A DNA stretch of 35,648 bases from NCBI GenBank assembly GCA_018399135.1, contig JAGYPB010000027.1, positions 1 to 35,648 on the forward strand, given 5' to 3'. The notes below the pieces were generated by a model. That model was not told the origin of the DNA. It saw nothing but the letters and a program-made list of their open reading frames with translations, and did no database searches. This document shows positions 24,083 through 33,523 of the stretch, piece after piece. The position numbers and the translations under genes are program-made. Source of the stretch: Deltaproteobacteria bacterium. Its GTDB lineage: Bacteria > Desulfobacterota > Desulfuromonadia > Desulfuromonadales > Geopsychrobacteraceae. Each line of letters opens with the position of its first letter. Within the stretch, counting starts at the first letter, position 1.

Positions 24083-25033
24083 TCAAGCTTCAAACTTTAC
24101 CCGGAAGAATCCTTCGTAAATCGCCTCACCAACCTGATTAATCCGGGTCTGGGTGACGTCGAGGTATTCATGCAGACCGAAGTCAAAAATTTCTTCTAAG
24201 GATGCATACTGAAACTCTGCTAACAATCGCCCTAATGCCTGCTGTGCCTTGTTTGAATAAGAGTCGCTCTGGCCACCACTGATTTCATTGAGGGATCTCA
24301 TCGCTGCAGCCAGCGAATAATGAACGGCACGCGGGAAGTGGCGGTCAAGCAGCAAAAAATTGGTAATATTACGTGGGGCGATACGACCATATTGCTTACG
24401 GTACATTTCGAATGCACTGGCTGAACGCAACAAAGCTCCCCACAGGATATTGTCATAAGGGCTACCGACGTAATCAACTGACGGCAGCAGGATGAAATAC
24501 TTAACATCCAAAAGGCGGGTGGTTTTGTCAGCCCGCTCAAGCATCCGCCCCATTCGGCCGAAATGCCAACCTTCTCCATGATTCATGGTTGCATCGGTAA
24601 TGCCGATAAAAGCGTGGCTGGCGTTCATTACCTCCGCAGAAAACTGATGGGGCAGATCCATCACCGTCTCTTCCGAAGCAGCATTGACCATCAGATAGAA
24701 GGTATTGAGCTGCTCCCACATTTCAGAGCTGATGTACTCGCGGATTGATCGGGCATTTTCGCGAGCGGCGCGCACACAGGAATAAATTGAGTTGGTGTTA
24801 CGCCGGTCAAAAATCAAAAAACGGATGGCGTTGTCGCGGGTTGCCTCCCCGTATAGTTTTTTGAACAACTCGTGATCACCGGTGGTATTGATCAGCGGCT
24901 GCCACTGATCACTGGCATCCTCAGGGAGATCGAGGGTCATATTGTAGTTTGCAGAAATAAAACGGGCGACATTTTCGGCCCGCTCAATATAGCGGTTCAG
25001 CCAGTAAATAGAATTCGCAACCCGACTCAGCAT
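24083..25033 (-). CDS. Alpha-E domain protein (DUF403)
   Basis: A 316-residue all-helical protein with the alpha-E signature: [25 protein letters not shown] at the start, later [18 protein letters not shown], and a helical C-terminus ([18 protein letters not shown]). It has no catalytic motif; the family is proposed to be a partner or scaffold of circularly permuted ATP-grasp ligases. The start codon lies within the end of the ATP-grasp gene (7-nt overlap), with a perfect AGGAGG located inside the upstream coding sequence, so the two proteins are translationally coupled and probably form a complex. Confidence 0.93.
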   Translation of the reverse strand: MLSRVANSIYWLNRYIERAENVARFISANYNMTLDLPEDASDQWQPLINTTGDHELFKKLYGEATRDNAIRFLIFDRRNTNSIYSCVRAARENARSIREYISSEMWEQLNTFYLMVNAASEETVMDLPHQFSAEVMNASHAFIGITDATMNHGEGWHFGRMGRMLERADKTTRLLDVKYFILLPSVDYVGSPYDNILWGALLRSASAFEMYRKQYGRIAPRNITNFLLLDRHFPRAVHYSLAAAMRSLNEISGGQSDSYSNKAQQALGRLLAEFQYASLEEIFDFGLHEYLDVTQTRINQVGEAIYEGFFRVKFEA

Positions 25034-26541
25034 GGCGCATCCTCCTGATTCTGATCTTGTTCCTGTTTCTGCTCCTGCAACGGAGATTCAGGCGATGGTC
25101 CTGCGGTTGAATTAATCACCCAGGTGTCTTTACTCCCCCCCCCTTGCGACGAATTGACCACCAGTGACCCTTTCTTCAGCGCCACCCGCGTCAAACCACC
25201 GGGCATAACGTAGATATTATCATCGCCACAAAGGATATAAGGTCGCAGGTCAACATGCCGTCCCTCAAAATGATCCCCCATCAACACCGGCACCCGCGAC
25301 AGTGATAAGGTCGGCTGAGCGATATAGATGCGTGGTTTAGCGATAATCCGCCGGCGAAATTCTTCACGCTCGGCAGCACTGGCATGAGGACCAATCAGCA
25401 TACCGTAACCGCCGGATTCGTTAACCGCCTTGACCACCAGTTTATCGAGATTTTCCAGCACATAGTTGCGCTCATCTTCACGCCAGCAGGCGTACGTCGG
25501 AACATTGTTAATCAGCGGCTCTTCCTGCAAATAATATTTAATAATTTCAGGAACATAGGCGTACACAGCCTTGTCATCGGCAACCCCCGATCCAGGAGCA
25601 TTAGCGAGCGCCACCCGCCCTTTGCTGTAGGCTTCCATCAAACCCGGTACGCCGAGCATGGAATCGGCACGGAACACCTTGGGGTCGATGAAATCATCGT
25701 CGATGCGCCGGTAAATGACATCGACCCGCTCCAACCCTTTGGTGGTGCGCATCATCACCTCGCCGCGATGAACAACCAGGTCGCTTCCCTCAACCAGCTG
25801 CACCCCCATCTGCTGTGCCAGATAACTGTGTTCGAAATAGGCCGAATTATAAATGCCCGGAGTCCATACCACGCACACCGGGGAACGTACCCCGGCCGGG
25901 GCCATTTCCTGCAGCATATCGAGCAGACGAATTGGATAATCGGTCACTGGCTGGACGCTGCAGGCATCAAAAACCAGCGGAAAGGTGCGCTTCATGATCT
26001 GACGGTTTTCCAGCACATAAGAAACTCCGGAGGGACAGCGCAGGTTATCTTCCAGCACATAATATTCACCGTCACCACCACGTACCAGGTCAGTTCCGGT
26101 CACATGACACCAAACACCACAGGGCGGGTTGAGGCCGATACAGGGCTTGCGGAAGCCCTCAGCCGAAAGCACCAGATCCGCCGGGACAACGCCATCCTTG
26201 AGGATCTTCTGGTCGTGGTAAACATCGTCGATAAACAGATTCAGGGCACGAATCCTTTGCTTCAGACCAATTTCCAGGGATTGCCATTCTTGAGCCTGGA
26301 TAATCCGGGGGACAATATCAAAAGGGAAAATTTTTTCCGTCTGATCTTCATCACTGTAGACATTGAAGGTAATCCCAAGATTCAGCAACGCCTTTTCTGC
26401 AGCCTGCTGACGGCGTTGCAGCTCTGAATCAGGTAACGCGTTGATACGTTGCACCAGCAAGTCAGCGCCGGGTCGCGGCTGCCCCCCGGCATCAAACAGC
26501 TCATCATAAAAACCTTCGGTATCATAACCATTAAAATTCAT
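25027..26541 (-). CDS. Circularly permuted ATP-grasp ligase (stand-alone form)
   Basis: A 504-residue predicted carboxylate-amine ligase of the DUF404/DUF407 group. The N-terminal conserved block is [20 protein letters not shown]. Residues that look catalytic are kept: Glu164-Asp165-Asn166 in [12 protein letters not shown], Lys371 followed by the glycine-rich loop GGYGMLIG (377-384), HVDLRPYI (429-436) and MPGGLTRVA (446-454). The last 30 residues are a Pro/Gln/Glu-rich tail ([13 protein letters not shown]). AAGGAGG precedes the ATG by 5 nt. A run of nine G (complement of 25135-25143) near the 3' end encodes the QGGGSKDTW segment. It should form an amide bond with ATP; substrates are unknown. 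Confidence 0.92.
   Translation of the reverse strand: MNFNGYDTEGFYDELFDAGGQPRPGADLLVQRINALPDSELQRRQQAAEKALLNLGITFNVYSDEDQTEKIFPFDIVPRIIQAQEWQSLEIGLKQRIRALNLFIDDVYHDQKILKDGVVPADLVLSAEGFRKPCIGLNPPCGVWCHVTGTDLVRGGDGEYYVLEDNLRCPSGVSYVLENRQIMKRTFPLVFDACSVQPVTDYPIRLLDMLQEMAPAGVRSPVCVVWTPGIYNSAYFEHSYLAQQMGVQLVEGSDLVVHRGEVMMRTTKGLERVDVIYRRIDDDFIDPKVFRADSMLGVPGLMEAYSKGRVALANAPGSGVADDKAVYAYVPEIIKYYLQEEPLINNVPTYACWREDERNYVLENLDKLVVKAVNESGGYGMLIGPHASAAEREEFRRRIIAKPRIYIAQPTLSLSRVPVLMGDHFEGRHVDLRPYILCGDDNIYVMPGGLTRVALKKGSLVVNSSQGGGSKDTWVINSTAGPSPESPLQEQKQEQDQNQEDAPC
25135..25143. repeat. Nine-base G/C homopolymer inside the ATP-grasp gene
   Basis: Nine C on the plus strand, encoding three Gly codons on the minus strand. 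A one-base slip would replace the C-terminal ~35 residues, including the Gln-rich tail and the overlapping alpha-E ribosome-site context. Confidence 0.75.
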
Positions 26542-26592
26542 TGAATCCTCCTTTATCTAGGGGGTCAAAAAGCACATTAATTGTTGCTGGTG

Positions 26593-27522
26593 TCAGGATA
26601 ATGGCCCCTGACTCTGTTGTTGCTGCTGCAACAACAAGGGTTGGTCTGACTGTCTGGCGACATCAACAGAAACCACAACCTGATGCTTGCCACCCCCCAG
26701 AGCGATACCCTTCAAGGGAGACACGTCAGAAAAATCACGTCCCCAGGCGACAGTAATATGTTGTTCCAGAGGTTGGTAGTTATTGGTCGGATCAAAATCA
26801 AGCCAGCCATGGCCCGGCAGATAAACGGCAAACCATGCATGGGAAGCATCGGCACCAATGAGTCGCTCCTGACCGGGGGGGGGGAGTGTTTCGATATAAC
26901 CACTGACATAGCGAGCCGCCAGCCCCAGGGAGCGCAGACAGCCAATAGCAACGTGAGCAAAGTCCTGGCACACGCCCCGGCGTTTTTCGAGAACTTCCAC
27001 CAGCGGCGTGGCTATCGTGGTAGATGTCGGGTCATAAGAAAAGTCTCGATAAATCCGTTGCATCAGATCGATGGTGGCGGCCAGCAAAGGACGACCGGGT
27101 GTCATTGATATCCGGGCATAGTCGGCCAGCGGGCTCAACAGTGGAACCAGAGGTGAGGCATAACGATAAGGCATCACCGCAACAATATCCGGGGTGCGCT
27201 GAGTCCGCAACAGATCGACAACGACCTCCCAGGGGTGCGATTGCTCCGGCTTCTGCGAGTATACCCGCGGGAAGACTTCAACATCACTGACGGCCGTTAC
27301 TGTCAATACTTCATGGGGTTGCTGAATCGCAAAATGGGTTCTTCGGTTGCCGAAAAAATCACTGCGCTCATGGCTATCCGTTGCTTCGGGACTGATCTGT
27401 AATACACTGCTATGACAGCGTTGGTGCTCGGTCTGGCGCACCAGCAAGCAGGTTTCATTGCGGCACAGGTTCACCGCTTCGCTATAATGATAACGTGTCA
27501 CATGACGAATACGGTATTTCAT
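26593..27522 (-). CDS. Transglutaminase-like protein with N-terminal beta domain (Bact_transglu_N type)
   Basis: A 309-residue protein. Residues 1-85 form the N-terminal beta domain typical of bacterial transglutaminases (MKYRIRHVTRYHYSEAV), followed by the catalytic domain with Cys185 (RRGVCQDFAHVAIGCLRSLG), His228 (ASHAWFAVYLPGHGW) and Asp244 (LDFDPTN). The tail VAWGRDFSDVSPLKGI is standard for the group. A poly-Gln stretch (LLLQQQQQSQ) ends the protein. The start overlaps the stop of the ATP-grasp/alpha-E fusion gene as ATGA. The gene contains a run of ten G/C at 26875-26884 encoding three Pro. Confidence 0.94.
   Translation of the reverse strand: MKYRIRHVTRYHYSEAVNLCRNETCLLVRQTEHQRCHSSVLQISPEATDSHERSDFFGNRRTHFAIQQPHEVLTVTAVSDVEVFPRVYSQKPEQSHPWEVVVDLLRTQRTPDIVAVMPYRYASPLVPLLSPLADYARISMTPGRPLLAATIDLMQRIYRDFSYDPTSTTIATPLVEVLEKRRGVCQDFAHVAIGCLRSLGLAARYVSGYIETLPPPGQERLIGADASHAWFAVYLPGHGWLDFDPTNNYQPLEQHITVAWGRDFSDVSPLKGIALGGGKHQVVVSVDVARQSDQPLLLQQQQQSQGPLS
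26875..26884. repeat. Ten-base G/C homopolymer inside the transglutaminase gene
   Basis: Ten G on the plus strand, encoding TLPPPG on the minus strand between the catalytic Cys and His. A one-base slip would truncate the enzyme before His228 and Asp244. It is the longest single-base run I noticed in the window. Confidence 0.8.
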
Positions 27523-30080
27523 AGGGCCATTTCCCGCAGTGGCGAACCAAACTGCTGCAATGCCTGTGTCGGGCTGAAATAAAGTTGAGTCAGGCTGTCC
27601 GAAAGCTGCTGCAGGCGTTTCTTCTGATCGGCCAGAACAGCTTCCAGCAGAGGATAGGTACCCGTGTCCGAAATCTGACGAGTCAGGACTTTGTGATCCG
27701 TCGCCAGCAATTGCTCAAGGGCAGTGGATATAATTGCTTGATTCTGACCAACTGTCGGCACATTGGCTTCATGGGGCAGTTCGCTGACATGCTTCTTCAA
27801 CTGGCGCATCTGACAGGCCAGAGCCCTGGGGTAGTTCTCATCCAGCAACAAAAGTTCAAGAATCGTTGATAGCTGCATAAAAGAGCGATAACGCCGGCGG
27901 AAGACAACCAGACTGTTGCAACTTGCCAGCACTGTTTCCATGATACGTGCTTCCGTTGCACTGTCGTAGCAAGGCACCAGGGTCTCGCTCAGCAGATCAA
28001 TCAAATTGAGAGCCCGCTCTAGCCGACGCCCGATATTAAGCAGCAGCCAGGCCGTTTCCCGCGCCATGTTTTCATAGGCCAAACCGCTAAAAGCAGATAG
28101 CTGCAACACCAGCTGCTGAACTTTGTCGTACATCCTGCCGCTACCGATCAACGCCTTGCCAACCCGCGGATTCCATAATTGCATCTGATCCACCAGGCGC
28201 CAGGCATCTTCGGGCAGCAGGTCGCGCACGGCCACCGCCGAACGCCCGAGGCTGCGCAGGGATGAGCGTAAACTCCCGGGGCGATCAATATCACGGATCA
28301 GCGATAGCAACTCAGAGCGCGGATCGTCCAATTTCGGCTGCGCATCTTTGCCGGTAAAGCCGGGATAAGTCAGAGTGACATGAGTCAACGCCTGGAGCAA
28401 ATGATTCAAACTGATCCGATCATCAGGATCATCAAATTCCCTCACCTCACGCAGTTTAACCAGAACAGAGCGCAGCAGACGTGCAGTCTGTTCGGTACGC
28501 TCTGCATAGCGACCGGCCCAGAACAAATTCTCCGCTGCGCGGCTGGGCAATGGGGCAAAATGGGGCGCAAGGTTCACATCGGTGGTTGAGCGCAACCACA
28601 GATTCACCTGCTGGTTAGGCTCCAGAGTCAGTGCCCAGGTATCCTTGATACTGCCCGCCCGTTGTCCGGAAACAAGCAGATTGTCGCCCGTCGCCGCAAC
28701 CCGACTCAGTCCCCCCTGCATGACCAGATAACTGTCGTTGTGCGCGGTGAGGTAGAGGCTGACCAGACTCTGGCGAGTTACCAGTTTTTTTTCTTCGTAG
28801 GCCGGAAAAGCAACATAATCCACCTGTTCCTGACCGACAAACAATCGCGGGTTGGCACTGATCAGTTCCGACCATCGCTGGCGCTGCGCATCCGTCATCC
28901 GTCCCGGAGTTGACTGAGGTAGATGGGCTAACGGCTGAATCGGTTTGATAATCAATCGATCAAGGTTTTCCAGCACATATTTACATTCACGCGGTTGTCC
29001 ACACCACCAGGTCGCAATCGATGGCATTTTTAAATCAGTTCCAAGAAAATAACGGCAGACCCCTGGCAAAAAGGCCATCAAAGCCGGGTTGGCCAGGACA
29101 CTGCTACCAATCGGATTAACCAGCGCCAGATTCCCCTGGCGCACAGCCTGCAATAAGCCAGGAACACCGCCGCCGCTATGGCTGCGCAGTTCCAACGGGT
29201 CGTTGGCGTCGTCCACCAGGCGCGAAAAAATCACATCAACCTGACGCAGGCCATCGACCGATTTTAGCCAGACACAAGTATCACGCACCACCAGATCCCC
29301 ACCCTGTACCAGGGGATAGCCAAGATAGGAGGCCAGGTAAGCATGTTCAAAGTAATTGGGATGCGTCGGGCCTGCGGTCAATACGACAATCCGCGGGTCA
29401 TCCTGATTGTGCCGAGCCAATTGACTGAAACGTTGGCGCACAGCACGAAAATACTGCGCCAACCGGTGCACCCTTAAGCCCTCAAACAACTGCGGAAAGC
29501 TTCGCGTCATGATCACCCTGGTTTCCAGGGCATAACCGGCACCAAAGGGGGGGTTGACATGATCATCGACGACCCAGAAATTTCCGTCAGTCCCCTTGGC
29601 AATCGTTGCGGTATACAGGTTAAGCTGTTGCGCTTCAGGGAAACTGCCATCCGCACAGGGATAGAGAAAGCCACTGTGGGGGAATACCAGTTCAGGTGGC
29701 AGCAACCGATGTTGAATCAGCTTGCGCTGACCATAGATATCACGGAGAATCAGGTTAAACAGCTCGGCACGCTGAACCAGGGCCTGATCGAGATGATTCC
29801 ACTCAGCGACACTGAAAATCAGTGGTAACGGATCAAACTGCCAGGCACGGGTACTGTTATTCTGGTCAAAGACATTATGGATGGCGCCGTTTTCCCGCAA
29901 CAGCCGCTGCGCCTCGCGAAAACGGGTGTGCACACGTGGCCCCATTTTTTCCAGGTTCTGTTGCATCCGTTGCCAATGCTCGGGAAACCCCCCTGTCCCT
30001 GCGGCGTTTACAATAGCGCGATAAATTTCAGCAACCGCTGGTGTTGAAATAGATGTTTCCGGTTCACTTATCAACGTCAA
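27519..30080 (-). CDS. Fusion of circularly permuted ATP-grasp domain and alpha-E domain
   Basis: An 853-residue protein. Residues about 1-510 align with the stand-alone ATP-grasp at 25027 (for example GGDLVV, YVLENLDRLIIKP, QGGLSRVA and SIKDTWALT), and residues about 513-835 are an alpha-E domain (SRAAENLFWAGRYAERTEQTARL; YENMARETAWLLLNIGRRLERALNL). Unlike the stand-alone copy, it has Asp172-Asp173-His174 instead of Glu-Asp-Asn, lacks the GGYG loop after Lys379, and has no HVDLRP motif. It may therefore be a non-catalytic or altered paralogue. The start is probably TTG at 30080 or the TTG two codons later (GAGAG at better spacing); no upstream ATG is available. It is 34 nt downstream of the DUF2126 gene. 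Confidence 0.9.
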   Translation of the reverse strand: MTLISEPETSISTPAVAEIYRAIVNAAGTGGFPEHWQRMQQNLEKMGPRVHTRFREAQRLLRENGAIHNVFDQNNSTRAWQFDPLPLIFSVAEWNHLDQALVQRAELFNLILRDIYGQRKLIQHRLLPPELVFPHSGFLYPCADGSFPEAQQLNLYTATIAKGTDGNFWVVDDHVNPPFGAGYALETRVIMTRSFPQLFEGLRVHRLAQYFRAVRQRFSQLARHNQDDPRIVVLTAGPTHPNYFEHAYLASYLGYPLVQGGDLVVRDTCVWLKSVDGLRQVDVIFSRLVDDANDPLELRSHSGGGVPGLLQAVRQGNLALVNPIGSSVLANPALMAFLPGVCRYFLGTDLKMPSIATWWCGQPRECKYVLENLDRLIIKPIQPLAHLPQSTPGRMTDAQRQRWSELISANPRLFVGQEQVDYVAFPAYEEKKLVTRQSLVSLYLTAHNDSYLVMQGGLSRVAATGDNLLVSGQRAGSIKDTWALTLEPNQQVNLWLRSTTDVNLAPHFAPLPSRAAENLFWAGRYAERTEQTARLLRSVLVKLREVREFDDPDDRISLNHLLQALTHVTLTYPGFTGKDAQPKLDDPRSELLSLIRDIDRPGSLRSSLRSLGRSAVAVRDLLPEDAWRLVDQMQLWNPRVGKALIGSGRMYDKVQQLVLQLSAFSGLAYENMARETAWLLLNIGRRLERALNLIDLLSETLVPCYDSATEARIMETVLASCNSLVVFRRRYRSFMQLSTILELLLLDENYPRALACQMRQLKKHVSELPHEANVPTVGQNQAIISTALEQLLATDHKVLTRQISDTGTYPLLEAVLADQKKRLQQLSDSLTQLYFSPTQALQQFGSPLREMAL

Positions 30081-30114
30081 ACTCTCATCACATATGTGTT
30101 GTTCGGGGTGTTCA

Positions 30115-33100
30115 TCAGCAACTCTGACTGTGTCGACGCAGATCCAGAGTCAAAGGAAATTCATCATCAATACTAACCGGCGGTGGGGCCATTGGTCCCG
30201 GTACCGATCCGTTCGGGAAGAAGCGCCCGAAGCTGCCAAAATCGGCATGGGGAGCCAGTCGTCCCGGTGTATGCTCGGTCACCGTAAACATGGAGCGTCG
30301 TCGTGATTCCGCGATCAACGGATTTAAAGGAAAAACGTCATAGCTGCGCCCGCCGGGGTGGGAGACATGATAGGAGCAACCACCAATGGAACAGCCGTTC
30401 CAGGTGTCGATCACATCGAACACCAGCGGGGCATGGGGTTTGATCGTCGGATGCAGCGCCGAAGGGGGTTGCCAGGCACGATAGCGGACACCGGCAACAA
30501 ATTCATCGCGCCGCCCGGTGCTGCGCAATGGCAAGCGCATACCGTTACAGACAATAACATAACGCTCTTCAGTCAGTCCGGTAACATGGAGCTGAAGCCG
30601 TTCGACTGACGAATCAACATAACGTGAGGTGCCCTGACTGGTGACTTCTTCACCGAGGACATGCCACGGCTCGATGGCGAAGCGCAACTCCATCTCGATA
30701 TTGTCGATCTGTACCGTGCCGTAACGAGGAAATCTGAATTCAAAGAAGGGATCAAACCAGTCAAACTGGAACGGATAGCCGGCGCGCTTCAAATCGGCCA
30801 TCACCTCTTTGATGTCCTGAGCAACAAACCAGGGAAGCAGGAAGCGATCATGTAACGAGGTTCCCCAGCGAACCAGCTTGTGGGCATACGGATCGCGCCA
30901 GAACCAGGCAACCAGGGTTCGCAACAGCAGATTCTGCACCAGACTCATGCTTGCATGGGGCGGCATCTCAAAGGCACGTAATTCGAGGATGCCAAGGCGA
31001 CCGGCCGGCCCATCGGGTGAATAGAGCTTATCAATGCAGAATTCCGCACGATGGGTATTGCCGGTCACATCAATCAGCAGATTGCGCAATAAACGATCAA
31101 CCAGCCAGGGCGCAGCAACTTCACCTTCCGGCATCTGGGCAAAAGCGATTTCCAGCTCGTAAAGAGAATCATCTCTGGCCTCATCGATACGCGGCGCCTG
31201 GCTGGTCGGCCCCATAAACATTCCGGAAAACAGATAGGAAAGCCCCGGATGATGTTGCCAGTAGGTGATCAGACTGCGCAGCAAATCAGGTCGGCGCAGC
31301 ATCGGGCTATCCGCTGGGGTGGCTCCACCCAGGGTGATATGGTTACCACCGCCGGTTCCGGTATGGCGACCATCGAGCATGAATTTTTCCGTCCCAAGTC
31401 GACACTGGCGAGCCTCTTCATAAAGGCGCGTGGTATTTTCAACAATGTCCTGCCAGCTGTTGGCGGGATGGATATTGACCTCAATGACGCCGGGGTCGGG
31501 GGTCACACTCAAGCGTTCAATACGCCAGTCGCGCGGCGGCTCATAACCTTCGATCACCACCGGCAATTCCAGTTCTGTTGCTGTCGCTTCAGTCACGGCA
31601 ATCAGATCAAGATACTGCTCAAGAGCCGGCAGGGGTGGCATGAACAGATATAGACGGCCGTCGCGTACTTCAAAACAGATGGCGGTATGGGGAATTTCTT
31701 CAAGTTTGAGCTGCTCTTCGGTTTCGACAGCCTGTCCGGGAGCTTCCTGCGGCCAGAGCGACAAAGGGAAACCTCCCAGTGGCGGCAATGGCGCAAACTG
31801 GCTCTGCTCCATGAACGGCTCCCGTTTTTCCGGAGCAACCCAGGGCAGGGAATCCAGTGGCAGGCGCATACCCATGGCTGAATCGCCTGGGATCAGGTAC
31901 ATCTGCTCGCGCCGGAAATCCCAGTCCGCACTGATCCAGCGTTCCTCAAGGGATTCCCAACGTAGCGGCAACGCGTATCCAACCGGTTGATCGAGTCCAT
32001 AGGTCAATACCTTTGCCAGGGCACGGCGCTCCATACTGTCTTTTAAATTGGCCACTTCCGGGTCGAGATTAACCGGCGTAGTGCCTTCTTTCCAGAGCCA
32101 GTAGAGGGGATCTTCGTAACCAGGAACAAGATAATGGTCCTTGACCCCAATCCGCTCGGCAACTCGCGCGGCAAAGCGCTGTGCCTCGTCCTGCGCCACT
32201 GTCCCCGGTTTGCGGATATCAGCGAACAAATCAGGATTGTGCCAGATCGGCTGTTTGTCTTTGCGCCAGAAACAATTATAAGCCCATCGCGGCAACGGTT
32301 CGCCGGGGTACCATTTGCCCTGGCCATAATGTAACAACCCTCCGCTGGTAAAAGCTTCGCGCAAGCGCAGTACCAGATCATGGGCCAACGTGCGCTTATG
32401 CTCACCGTCAGCGTGGGTGTTCCATTGGTCGCTTTCCATATCATCAATAGAGACAAAGGTCGGCTCGCCACCCATGGTTAAACGGACATCACCGGCCACC
32501 AGATCTTCTTCTACTTTTTCTCCCAGGGCGTTGATCAGTTGCCATTGATCGTCGCTGTAGGGTTTTGTCACGCGCGGGTCTTCGTGGAGACGATGAACAG
32601 TATTGCTGTATTCAAAGTTCACTTCACAAGGGCCGGTCGCCCCGGTCAGGGGCGCCGCACTTGCCGGATGGGGAGTACAGGCCAGCGGAATATGTCCCTC
32701 TCCGGCCAACAATCCGGAAGTGGGGTCAAGACCAACCCAGCCGGCACCGGGGATATAGACCTCGGCCCAGGCGTGCAGATCGGTAAAGTCAGTTTCCGGC
32801 CCTGAAGGACCATCGAGAGATTTTTCATCAGCACTCAGCTGCACCAGATAGCCACTGACAAAACGCGCTGCCAACCCCAGATGACGTAAAATCTGCACCA
32901 GCAACCAGGCGGTATCACGGCAGGAACCAAGGGCCAGATGCAGGGTTGTCTCACAGGTCTGGACGCCCGGTTCCATGCGTACCGAGTAGGCAATATCCTG
33001 ATTTAAGCGACGGTTAACCTCGACCAGGAAATCGACGGTAATCATTGGTTCGCGATCGATTTTTTCCAGCCAGCGCGTCAAGAGCGGCCCGGCTTGAATT

Positions 33101-33459
33101 TTCTGCAGATAGGGAACCAGCTCGGTGCGTTCCTGACGGGCATATTCGAATGGAAATTTGTCCGCATACTCTTCGATAAAGAAATCGAAAGGATTATAGG
33201 CAACCATATCGGCAACCACCTCAACCTCAATCGACAGCTCTTTGCTCGGTTCTGGAAATACCAGACGGGCGAGATAATTACCGAAGGCATCCTGTTGCCA
33301 GTTAATAAAATGCCCTTCCGGCAGAATCTTGAGGGAATACGCCTGGATCGGCGTACGGCAGTGAGGAGCCGGGCGCAACCGCAACACGTGAGGATAAATC
33401 TGGGTCGGCTGGTCAAAGAGATAGCGGGTCACATGGTGACAGGCGATACGAATCGGCAT
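30115..33459 (-). CDS. Transglutaminase - DUF2126 fusion (predicted glutamine-synthetase-like ligase)
   Basis: A 1114-residue protein and first gene of the cluster. Residues 1-100: transglutaminase N-terminal beta domain (MPIRIACHHVTRYLFDQP). Residues about 150-260: transglutaminase domain with Cys180 (LGSCRDTAWLLVQ), His229 (DLHAWAEVYIPG) and Asp245 (VGLDPTSG). From about residue 300 the DUF2126 region follows, with TMGGEPTFVSIDD (328-340), VIEVNIHPANSWQDIVEN (658-675), DGRHTGTGGGNH (696-707) and LELRAFEMPPH (825-835). Such His- and Gly-rich strands recall glutamine-synthetase-like COOH-NH2 ligases; as I recall, Iyer, Aravind and colleagues (2009) proposed a circularly permuted GS-like ligase in this type of system. 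AAGGAC precedes the ATG. Peptidase and ligase activity in one chain is predicted, not shown. Confidence 0.92.
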   Translation of the reverse strand: MPIRIACHHVTRYLFDQPTQIYPHVLRLRPAPHCRTPIQAYSLKILPEGHFINWQQDAFGNYLARLVFPEPSKELSIEVEVVADMVAYNPFDFFIEEYADKFPFEYARQERTELVPYLQKIQAGPLLTRWLEKIDREPMITVDFLVEVNRRLNQDIAYSVRMEPGVQTCETTLHLALGSCRDTAWLLVQILRHLGLAARFVSGYLVQLSADEKSLDGPSGPETDFTDLHAWAEVYIPGAGWVGLDPTSGLLAGEGHIPLACTPHPASAAPLTGATGPCEVNFEYSNTVHRLHEDPRVTKPYSDDQWQLINALGEKVEEDLVAGDVRLTMGGEPTFVSIDDMESDQWNTHADGEHKRTLAHDLVLRLREAFTSGGLLHYGQGKWYPGEPLPRWAYNCFWRKDKQPIWHNPDLFADIRKPGTVAQDEAQRFAARVAERIGVKDHYLVPGYEDPLYWLWKEGTTPVNLDPEVANLKDSMERRALAKVLTYGLDQPVGYALPLRWESLEERWISADWDFRREQMYLIPGDSAMGMRLPLDSLPWVAPEKREPFMEQSQFAPLPPLGGFPLSLWPQEAPGQAVETEEQLKLEEIPHTAICFEVRDGRLYLFMPPLPALEQYLDLIAVTEATATELELPVVIEGYEPPRDWRIERLSVTPDPGVIEVNIHPANSWQDIVENTTRLYEEARQCRLGTEKFMLDGRHTGTGGGNHITLGGATPADSPMLRRPDLLRSLITYWQHHPGLSYLFSGMFMGPTSQAPRIDEARDDSLYELEIAFAQMPEGEVAAPWLVDRLLRNLLIDVTGNTHRAEFCIDKLYSPDGPAGRLGILELRAFEMPPHASMSLVQNLLLRTLVAWFWRDPYAHKLVRWGTSLHDRFLLPWFVAQDIKEVMADLKRAGYPFQFDWFDPFFEFRFPRYGTVQIDNIEMELRFAIEPWHVLGEEVTSQGTSRYVDSSVERLQLHVTGLTEERYVIVCNGMRLPLRSTGRRDEFVAGVRYRAWQPPSALHPTIKPHAPLVFDVIDTWNGCSIGGCSYHVSHPGGRSYDVFPLNPLIAESRRRSMFTVTEHTPGRLAPHADFGSFGRFFPNGSVPGPMAPPPVSIDDEFPLTLDLRRHSQSC

Positions 33460-33523
33460 AAATATGTCCTTACATCAGCAAGTCGTTAACGAGCCGGCAT
33501 AATCAACAGAATAAAAAAGAAGG

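Noticed and set aside
25384-26427. Long open frame (347 codons) on the plus strand
   Set aside because: Antisense to the ATP-grasp gene, whose motifs are conserved in the other strand; no domain is visible in this frame.
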